Of a DNA stretch of 64,000 bases, positions 58,149 to 64,000 are shown piece after piece. This DNA comes from an uncultured Christensenellaceae bacterium (GTDB lineage Bacteria > Bacillota > Clostridia > Christensenellales > Borkfalkiaceae). The notes below the pieces were generated by a model. That model was given only the letters and a program-made list of their open reading frames with translations. It searched no databases and was not told the origin of the DNA. Within the stretch, counting starts at the first letter, position 1, and each line of letters begins with the position of its first letter. Position numbers and translations under genes: made by a program. The stretch spans positions 23,644 through 87,643 of the forward strand of contig CAJUOP010000005.1 in assembly GCA_910588465.1 (NCBI GenBank), read 5' to 3'.

Positions 58149-60495
58149 TGTTGACCTCCCCGTTCACCGTATCGGATTGAGCGTTCGCCGGTTTATTTCT
58201 GCGCGGCAGCAGTAACTTTTTTCTCGGTTTGAATTTGGTTTTATCCAACCATTTATCAAATATCATTAAAAGCGCGGGCAGAACGAGCATTACGCTGGCT
58301 ATCGAAATAAGAACTCCGCGCCCCAAGCACGAGCCTAACGTTGCAATCAGCGGATCGCCGACGACTCCACCGATTAAGAAGCCCGCTATTGCAAGAATAG
58401 AGCCTGACGTTAATATCGTGGGAAAAGATTGATTGAGCGATTCTATTACCGCCGTCTTTTTGTCCGTCGTCTGTTTCAGCTCCTGATAGCGGTTGGTTAT
58501 TACGATTGCGTAGTCGATAGTTGCGCCCATCTGTATCGCACTGACTATCAGATATACGAAGAAGAACAGGTTTGTTCCTGCAAACGCGCTGATACTGAAA
58601 TTGATAAAAATTGCGCCCTGAATGGTTGCGGTAAGCGGTATAGGAGTACCCCACGAACGGAACGTAAACATAAGTATGACGAACACAAAAAGCACCGTTA
58701 AAATACTGACTTTCAAATTATCGGTACTGAACGATTTATCCAAATCGTAAGAGCTCATAGAATCGCCGGCAAATATCGCTTGCGGACAAAAGGCTTTTAC
58801 TTCTTCACGCATATTTTCAATCATAGCGAAAGTCTGCTTACTCTCTATATCGCTATCCAGAATAAACAGAACGCGCGTGTAATTAGTTCCTATAAGCTGT
58901 GCTTCGGCGTCGTTAATCGTATCGCGTAACGTTTCGTAGGTATCAAGTAAATCGTCATTGCCGTTTAAAAATGCCGAAATGAAATCGTCATGCCCGAAAG
59001 CACAGTCGCAGATATCGAGAATGGAAGCGGTATAAATATCTTTATTTGCTTCAAACAGTGCCACTTCCGAAACACCGTCCTGACTGTCGCTCTGCGAAAA
59101 ATAAGCATACGCTCGGTAAATGCTCGCGGCGGTTGAGTCGTCCGTACCGAGGAGCAGCGCAAACTGTCTGTAATTAAGTCTGTCGGTAAGATAATGCGTT
59201 GTACCGTTGGCGGTAATTTCCACGTTTGAAATTCCTATCGCTTCCTTTACTTCTTCGTGGGTGCTTACGGTATCTATAACGCGCTTTTCCAAATTGTAAT
59301 CGCCTTTGGGTACGAGAACCGCAAGCTGGTTTGAATAACCGAATACGGCTTCCGTTTCGCGCTGGGCTATCTGCGTTGCCGAAGGGCGGGAAGTATCGAT
59401 ACTTCCCGTCGAATAAACGTACTCCGTCTGAAAGGAAAAATAACCGCATACGATGACTGTGACCAAAAATACCGCAGGAATGACGTAACGAAGTTTGACG
59501 TCGAATTTGCCGACAGCCGAAATTTTGGGGACGAAGCTCTTATGTGCGGTTTTATCGATTGCTTTACTGAAATAAAGCGTGACGCACGGCATAAACAGGA
59601 AAACGGTAATCATACTGCAAATAATGCTCTTTGCAAGCACGATACCCAAATCGGCGCCAAGTCCCAAAGCCATTGTCGTGAGTGCAAGAAGTCCCGCAAT
59701 CGTCGTCAAGGACGAACCTGCTATTTCGGGAATAGCTTTTGTAAGTGCCGCAGCCATAGCTTCCTTCGGCGACAGCCCGTTTGCCTTTTCTTCCGAAAAT
59801 CTATGGCAGAGAATAATGGCATAGTCGATGGCAAGCGCAAGCTGTAAAATTACGCAGACGGAATTGGATATAAACGAAATAGTACCCAACCAATAATTCG
59901 TTCCCATATTGAGTAAAGCCGCTACGCCGAACGTAAGAATAAATACGGGTATTTCCCCGAAGCTTTTCGTGGTAAAAGCAAGAACGGCAATAATAATTAC
60001 AATCGCAAGTATCAGAACGAAATTAACGTCGTGCTGTAACTCTTCGGCATATGTATCTGTCAAAGAAGCCGAAACGAGTAAATCATATCCGTCGAGAAGC
60101 TCCAACGTTTTATTATAGGCGGCTACGGATAATTCGTCGTCTGCATCGCCGTCAAACGTAATATTGAAAAGCGCACAGGACTGTTTATAATAATCTTCGG
60201 TATTGTGGAAGTCGAAGCTCTTTACACCGTCAAGCTGTTCAATCTCGTCGTGCAAGACAAGCGCGTCCTCAAAAGAGATATTGCGTAGCATAATTTTCGT
60301 CGTGCCGAACGTTACAAATTCCTCTTCCATAATATCGAGGGCTTGCTTCGTATCGGTATTCGATGGTAGATACGAAGTTATATCATACTCTATTTTTACT
60401 TGTCCCATTCCCCATATGCAATAGGCAATAAGAGCTATAAAAAGAACGATGATATAATTCTTTTTATTTACAATAAAATTCGTTAACTTTTTCAT
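58138..60495 (-). CDS. MMPL/RND-superfamily exporter
   Basis: The protein has 785 residues. Two related halves each have one TM helix, a large outside domain and five TM helices; the permease-type core is seen as NSVCVILQLALAIDYAIILC and YLIVSAIQMGATIDYAIVIT. It starts MKKLTNFIVNKKNYIIVLFI; a TTG five codons upstream is less likely since it contains the SD. MMPL proteins export lipids or hydrophobic compounds by proton motive force. The divergent TetR gene suggests ligand-controlled expression, and the overlapping surface-protein gene suggests cooperation at the envelope. Cargo unknown. Confidence 0.9.
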   Translation of the reverse strand: MKKLTNFIVNKKNYIIVLFIALIAYCIWGMGQVKIEYDITSYLPSNTDTKQALDIMEEEFVTFGTTKIMLRNISFEDALVLHDEIEQLDGVKSFDFHNTEDYYKQSCALFNITFDGDADDELSVAAYNKTLELLDGYDLLVSASLTDTYAEELQHDVNFVLILAIVIIIAVLAFTTKSFGEIPVFILTFGVAALLNMGTNYWLGTISFISNSVCVILQLALAIDYAIILCHRFSEEKANGLSPKEAMAAALTKAIPEIAGSSLTTIAGLLALTTMALGLGADLGIVLAKSIICSMITVFLFMPCVTLYFSKAIDKTAHKSFVPKISAVGKFDVKLRYVIPAVFLVTVIVCGYFSFQTEYVYSTGSIDTSRPSATQIAQRETEAVFGYSNQLAVLVPKGDYNLEKRVIDTVSTHEEVKEAIGISNVEITANGTTHYLTDRLNYRQFALLLGTDDSTAASIYRAYAYFSQSDSQDGVSEVALFEANKDIYTASILDICDCAFGHDDFISAFLNGNDDLLDTYETLRDTINDAEAQLIGTNYTRVLFILDSDIESKQTFAMIENMREEVKAFCPQAIFAGDSMSSYDLDKSFSTDNLKVSILTVLFVFVILMFTFRSWGTPIPLTATIQGAIFINFSISAFAGTNLFFFVYLIVSAIQMGATIDYAIVITNRYQELKQTTDKKTAVIESLNQSFPTILTSGSILAIAGFLIGGVVGDPLIATLGSCLGRGVLISIASVMLVLPALLMIFDKWLDKTKFKPRKKLLLPRRNKPANAQSDTVNGEVNNVQ

Positions 60496-60512
60496 TTTCA
60501 ACGCTTCCAACT

Positions 60513-60578
60513 AATAATATAAGTGTATTATTATCTTGACTTTCGTATTATTATATGTTATGCTGTCTAATAAAGCAA
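60513..60578. promoter_or_regulatory. Divergent promoters and operator of the exporter/TetR pair
   Basis: Plus strand: TTGACT (60536-60541), 17 bp, TATGCT (60559-60564), toward tetR. Minus strand: TTGCTT (60573-60578), 17 bp, TATAAT (60550-60555), toward the exporter. The two overlap face to face. A perfect inverted repeat AATAATA-TAAGTG-TATTATT lies at 60513-60532, just downstream of the exporter start site: a good TetR operator candidate. Confidence 0.7.
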
Positions 60579-60645
60579 GCTGTGTGCTATTACAGAATAA
60601 CGGGAAAGTATTGCTACTTATACAAAAAAGGAAATTTATATTATT

Positions 60646-61236
60646 ATGGAAAAACGGGAAGATATCAGGATAACCAAAAGTAAACGTGATTTATGTAACG
60701 CCTTGGTAGAGCTTATGAAAAGTACGCCCTTCAAAAAAATTACAGTCGGCGATATTTGTTCCACCGCTATGATAAACAAGATGACTTTTTATAAGCATTA
60801 CGCCGATAAATACGAGCTTTTGAACGACGTTTTTTTGAACATAAAGCAGTCTATTATCGCCCATGCGGAAGCCGCCATCCCTACGCAGAGCGTGAATGAT
60901 ACCGCACTTGACTTAACATTTCGCGTGTTGGATGCAGTAATCAACGAGTGCCTCAATCAAAAGCAGTTTTTAATGGATATTTCTCACGACGAAATGGTGC
61001 TTACTATGATTTCGACAACGATAGAAAAATCCATTTACGAATTGCTTGCAAGTATCAGCCGTCATCATACCTTCAAATATCGTTTGGATATTCTTACTTC
61101 GGCTGTAACCGGCGCGGCGACTTTTTTAATCCGCTATTTGCTCCTTCACGAACAATCTATCGGGAAGGAACAATTTCTTGAAAATACAAAAGCCTTCCTG
61201 CGCGACTTGTTTAATTCTAAAATTTTATTTGAATGA
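60646..61236 (+). CDS. TetR-family transcriptional regulator
   Basis: The protein has 196 residues. The N-terminal HTH is RDLCNALVELMKSTPFKKIT, VGDICSTAMINKMTFYKHY, ADKYELLNDVF, with the typical TFYkHf.dKyeL motif. The C-terminal ligand domain is like the 'TetR/AcrR C-terminal' type of Gram-positive regulators. Divergent from the RND exporter, it is probably its repressor, lifted by a substrate. Confidence 0.9.
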   Translation: MEKREDIRITKSKRDLCNALVELMKSTPFKKITVGDICSTAMINKMTFYKHYADKYELLNDVFLNIKQSIIAHAEAAIPTQSVNDTALDLTFRVLDAVINECLNQKQFLMDISHDEMVLTMISTTIEKSIYELLASISRHHTFKYRLDILTSAVTGAATFLIRYLLLHEQSIGKEQFLENTKAFLRDLFNSKILFE

Positions 61237-61252
61237 ATAAAAAATTTTTAAT

Positions 61253-61277
61253 ATTGTTGACAGCTTTCGTCAACAAT
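61253..61277 (+). promoter_or_regulatory. Operator-like inverted repeat before the sigma-like gene
   Basis: ATTGTTGAC-AGCTTTC-GTCAACAAT, a perfect 9-bp repeat that contains a TTGACA -35. The likely -10 is TATCAT at 61285-61290, but that gives a 22-bp spacer, so the promoter may need an activator. Confidence 0.5.
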
Positions 61278-61296
61278 ACTGTGTTATCATGGCACT

Positions 61297-62454
61297 ATGA
61301 AATACTACTATAACAAGGCACAACCGAATATCGAATACGGAATGTTAAGCAGTCGCTATCTTAACAATCCGAAGCGCAAGCCGAATGCGGACTGTCTTGT
61401 TACATACTATTACACTTCCGTATCTGAGCCGCTTGGTGGAACGTATTACCGTAATCGGGACTACTATATCATTCCCGTAAAGGTAACGCCAAAAGTCTAT
61501 GCCCAGCTGATGAAGCGGGATAAGAAAGAACACAATAACAATCATAAGCACGACAGGCGTTATTTGGATGTGGAAAAATATTACCGTCAGCGCGGTGAAA
61601 TCGACGAGGATGACAGAGAAACAAATGCTTGGGAATGCATTGCGGACAAGAAAACGCTAAACTTTGAAAACGATATTATAGAAGAATTAGACAAAAAAGC
61701 GTTACTCTCTACTTTCTCGAAATCGGATAGACTAATCGTCAAACTATACGAAGCGGGTGTCGGTCAAAAGCATATTGCAAAGAAAATCGGCAAAACACAA
61801 AGCTATGTATCAAAGCGATTGGAACGGTTGTTAGACCTAATTGAAGCAGAACGGCTAAACGACGGAAGCCGCACGAAGAAAGAAATCGAATTTGAGCTTG
61901 CGTGGAAAAAGTTTATCTACTCTCATAAGATGCCGAAAGATATAGATGTAATCTTTGAAACATTTAACTACCTTATCGGCGAGAGAATGTTGGAAGAATT
62001 GCTTATTTACTTCTACTCTTTTCGTGAGTATTATTACTATGCTTACCGCTTGCTTTATCTTTACGAGTACAACCCTGCCGAAGATAATTTAGGATGTATA
62101 AACGAACTGCCGCTTATCTTCCGAAAGATATTCTACTACCAAAAGTTGAACGAACAAGCGGACGTATTTATATGGCTCTACTACTGTCTTGTAACGGAAA
62201 TGGAACGGCGCAAAAAGATAACGCCCGAACCTAATCAAGAAGTCTACGAACAGCTTTTAGACGAGCAAGAAAAAACTGCAAAGCGCGTTAAAATGACAAG
62301 CGAACAGTTTATGGAAGAACGCTTTATTCCTAAGGTCGCGCCACTACTTAAAAAGCGAACGGACGATTTTTTACAGGCAAACAATATTTACGTTTTCGAC
62401 GAGGATGCCGACATCGAAGCGGAACTCAAAAAATTGTTTGGAGATCCGAAATAA
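61297..62454 (+). CDS. Sigma-70 region-4-like regulator, element family, copy 2
   Basis: The protein has 385 residues. The HTH region reads FSKSDRLIVKLYEAGVGQKH, then IAKKIGKTQSYVSKRLERLL, aligned with copy 1 (DRKIYELYYVDDCTQTEMAE, ELGKTQSYVAKRLAKI). The C-terminal parts also align: MTSEQFMEERFIPKVAPLLK against MTAEEFIQKRFLPKQRERLE. The N-terminal halves differ more (Tyr-rich here). There is no SD before the ATG; the mRNA may be leaderless. It stands upstream of leader, oriT and relaxase, so it is a candidate activator of transfer genes. Confidence 0.65.
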   Translation: MKYYYNKAQPNIEYGMLSSRYLNNPKRKPNADCLVTYYYTSVSEPLGGTYYRNRDYYIIPVKVTPKVYAQLMKRDKKEHNNNHKHDRRYLDVEKYYRQRGEIDEDDRETNAWECIADKKTLNFENDIIEELDKKALLSTFSKSDRLIVKLYEAGVGQKHIAKKIGKTQSYVSKRLERLLDLIEAERLNDGSRTKKEIEFELAWKKFIYSHKMPKDIDVIFETFNYLIGERMLEELLIYFYSFREYYYYAYRLLYLYEYNPAEDNLGCINELPLIFRKIFYYQKLNEQADVFIWLYYCLVTEMERRKKITPEPNQEVYEQLLDEQEKTAKRVKMTSEQFMEERFIPKVAPLLKKRTDDFLQANNIYVFDEDADIEAELKKLFGDPK

Positions 62455-62478
62455 AAAAATTCAAAATTTTTTTGCGAT

Positions 62479-62520
62479 ATTGGAATATATCGGGTGTTTT
62501 GGAGTGTATATAAGTGAGCG
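62479..62520 (+). promoter_or_regulatory. Promoter-like motif, element type, copy 3
   Basis: ATTGGAATATATCGGG, then TGTTTTGGAGTGTATATAAG. It shares TGGAATA and the distance to an ATA-rich -10-like block with copies 1 and 2. It directly precedes the mobilization leader. Confidence 0.35.
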
Positions 62521-62699
62521 GTTAAATTCTACGCTCTAAAAATTAAAGAATAACGGATAGGCTCACGGCAAACTGCCGTGAGTTTTTCGTTGCTCGGAGG
62601 TGGTAATTATGGACGATTAAAAGACTTTGCGGACGGTCTATAAATGTTCGCGTGTGGACTAAAAACTTTGAAAGGCTTGACTGTAAGGAAATGAAGACT
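62521..62699 (+). other. Conserved leader of the second mobilization operon
   Basis: A hairpin (GGCTCACGGC..GCCGTGAG), SD CGGAGGTGG, then ATG-GAC-GAT-TAA (62609-62620), GACTTTGCGGACGGTCTATA and CGCGTGTGGAC. No longer gene is supported. It is colinear with the leader in the first island. Confidence 0.5.
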
Positions 62700-62732
62700 T
62701 GATACAAAGTATAGCCCACTATACTTCGCAAG
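62700..62732. other. oriT, MobV/pMV158 type (second module)
   Basis: AAAGTATAGCCCACTATACT (62706-62725); on the minus strand this reads AGTATAGTGGGCTATACTTT, the pMV158-type pattern with the nick expected between G and C. An adjacent CTTCGCAAGCGAAG hairpin matches the island copy. Confidence 0.8.
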
Positions 62733-62803
62733 CGAAGTGTGGGCTCTGCGAGACTTTTTGTCCACTACACAAAGACGGAATATATTATAAGGAGGAACAA
62801 AAC

Positions 62804-63973
62804 ATTAGCTATTTAGTGTGCCATATGGAGAAGTATCATAAGACGGATATTTACCCTGTGGAAAAAGAAAACGAGAGAGATGAAAACTATGAAGCAAGCA
62901 ATCCGCAGATAAACAGCGAGAGAACAAAAGACAACTATCATACCTTTGCGAGATACTGTTCTTACACGGAGTTTATCAATAAGCGAATAGCCGAATTGAA
63001 TTTACCGACCAAACCGAGAAAGGATGCTGTGCTTATGGCGTCGTTTGTAATCGGCTCAGATGGAGAGTTTTTCAAAGGGCTAACACCGGCGGAACAAGAA
63101 GATTTCTTTGCGCAATGCACAAGGTATTTTGCGGACAAATACGGCAAGGAAAATATAATATCCGCAGTCGTCCACAACGATGAAACTACGCCGCATTTGC
63201 ACTTAAATCTTATGCCCATAAGGAATTGGCGACTGTGTTGTAAAGACCTGTTCAACCGTGCCGAGCTTACCAAATTGCAAACGGATTTTCACGAAGCTGT
63301 CGGCAAGCGTTGGGGTTTAGAACGAGGGCGCGAAGGCAGTCCGAAAAAGCATTTGTCCACAGCGGAATACAAAGCAAAGAAAATTGTATTGAACGCTTGC
63401 ACCGAAGCGGCGGACATTACGGAAACAGCTCAGTCTGAATTGCGGCAAATCAACCAAGCCGTGAAGAAAGCCGAAGAACACTTTGACGAAACTATTGGGC
63501 AGATACATACCGCCAAAGCCGAACGAGATAAAATCGTTGCGGAACGCGATTCGGAAGCCGACTATTCGCAAGCGTTGGAACAAGCAAAGAACGGCGAAAT
63601 CGCTCACGGCAAGAGCGAACTGAAAACGCAAGTTGTTGCGCTCACGGTAGAGAACAAAAGTCTAACCGAAGAAAACACGCGGTTAAAGAAAGACAACAGT
63701 TATCTATTCGAGTCCTACCAAAAGGAAAAGAAAACACACAACGACCACGACAAAGCACTACGCGCTATTACACTATTCAGAACGCAAGAACCCGAAGCAT
63801 TTGCGCGAGTGTTCTACCGTGCTACTTCGGTGTTACAACCTTTCTTACCCATCGGCGAACAACCTGCACCGTTTAGTAGAAACCGTTTACGAGAAATCGA
63901 AGAAGAAATCCGCAAGGAACAAGAACAAAATAGCCCTACGCCACGCAAGAACAATTACGGCAAAGCAGATTAA
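62804..63973 (+). CDS. MobV-family relaxase, second copy (apparent AUU start)
   Basis: About 389 residues. It is highly similar to the island relaxase from SYLVCHMEKYHK to the end RKNNYGKAD. Catalytic-type motif HNDETTPHLHLNLMPI; coiled coil in the C-terminal half. GGAGG lies eight bases before an ATT at the family start position (ISYLV, where M is expected); no ATG, GTG or TTG lies at a suitable distance. The frame stays open upstream through oriT to a TTG at 62699, but that would encode the leader and oriT, so it is rejected. It stops 27 bases before the window end. Confidence 0.85.
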   Translation: MSYLVCHMEKYHKTDIYPVEKENERDENYEASNPQINSERTKDNYHTFARYCSYTEFINKRIAELNLPTKPRKDAVLMASFVIGSDGEFFKGLTPAEQEDFFAQCTRYFADKYGKENIISAVVHNDETTPHLHLNLMPIRNWRLCCKDLFNRAELTKLQTDFHEAVGKRWGLERGREGSPKKHLSTAEYKAKKIVLNACTEAADITETAQSELRQINQAVKKAEEHFDETIGQIHTAKAERDKIVAERDSEADYSQALEQAKNGEIAHGKSELKTQVVALTVENKSLTEENTRLKKDNSYLFESYQKEKKTHNDHDKALRAITLFRTQEPEAFARVFYRATSVLQPFLPIGEQPAPFSRNRLREIEEEIRKEQEQNSPTPRKNNYGKAD

Positions 63974-63987
63974 ATTTTCATAAACGC

Positions 63988-63993
63988 TTGACT
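63988..63993 (+). promoter_or_regulatory. -35 of the next promoter, cut by window end
   Basis: GCTTGACTC matches the island sequence that forms TTGACT of the promoter for the small DNA-binding-like gene. The -10 lies outside. Confidence 0.5.
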
Positions 63994-64000
63994 CCAAAGC

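Larger units (their letters stand above)
61240..64000 (+). mobile_element. Second mobilization module (partial, continues beyond window)
   Basis: The order on the plus strand is sigma-like gene, promoter-like motif, conserved leader with mini-ORF, oriT, MobV relaxase, and the -35 of the next promoter. Order and sequence match the island module at 25.9-31.9 kb, which reads on the opposite strand. By analogy a small DNA-binding-like gene and a serine recombinase should follow. The left end is not seen; the exporter/GLUG/TetR genes may or may not be cargo. Confidence 0.65.

Noticed and set aside
62699..62803. N-terminal extension of the second relaxase from a TTG
   Set aside because: It would translate the oriT and leader; the extension is closed by a stop in the island copy and is not conserved as protein.

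Overview
The window looks like chromosome of a GC-rich member of the Clostridia (Bacillota), probably an uncultured gut-type lineage. Grounds: Firmicutes-style DnaA, SHMT, TilS, C+ type L31, Lon and EngB; the gene order rpmE-DUF1385-prmC-prfA; a DUF5685 protein; Shine-Dalgarno (SD) sites of the GGAGG type; and sigma-A-like promoters with 17-bp spacers. The species cannot be named from this sequence. Host genes are GC-rich. A block at about 27.7-37.5 kb and much of 54-64 kb are visibly AT-rich.

Layout. (1) 0-9 kb is housekeeping: the start of a VanW-like gene, recF divergent from dnaA, mnmG directly after dnaA, glyA, tilS with a promoter that predicts a leaderless mRNA, three tRNAs (fMet, Met, Glu), two 71-bp direct repeats, and a guanylate-kinase-like/ParB-like fusion. 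(2) 9-17.5 kb is an envelope redox region: two related lipoproteins, one with a thioredoxin domain, face a membrane [4Fe-4S]-protein/thioredoxin fusion and a membrane protein ending in a CTECIG tail. (3) 17.8-23.7 kb holds rpsB-tsf, engB, lon and an MgtC-like gene. (4) 23.8-37.9 kb is a roughly 14.1-kb mobilizable island integrated in the 3' end of the 23S rRNA uracil methyltransferase gene (rlmD/rumA). (5) 37.6-54.3 kb is host again: a six-gene operon trpS-DUF5685-two Cys-tailed proteins-membrane protein-rlmD, then thrC, a small P-loop ATPase, an aminotransferase, prfA, a DUF1385-PrmC fusion, rpmE, an MDR oxidoreductase, cls, a HAD phosphatase and a phosphodiesterase. (6) 54.4-61.2 kb has an MMPL/RND exporter overlapping a GLUG-repeat surface protein, divergent from a TetR regulator. 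(7) 61.2-64 kb is the start of a second mobilization module, mirrored relative to the first and cut by the window end.

The island is the most interesting part. A 17-bp identical core occurs at the 3' end of a large serine recombinase gene and inside rlmD, in the same codon frame. In the integrated state rlmD has lost its native last five codons and gained a roughly 109-residue element tail, while the recombinase carries the old rlmD end. In the excised circle the tail should be fused to the recombinase. The island encodes a MobV relaxase with a pMV158-like oriT, a small DNA-binding-like protein with its own operator, a sigma-70-region-4-like protein, a KilA-N protein and defence genes: a GmrSD-like DUF262/DUF1524 protein, AbiH, a BcgI-like restriction-modification pair with an XRE controller, and an MBL-fold protein. 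The second module repeats sigma-like protein, promoter-like motif, leader, oriT and relaxase. Both relaxases lack a canonical start codon: AUC or AUU sits exactly where the SD predicts initiation.
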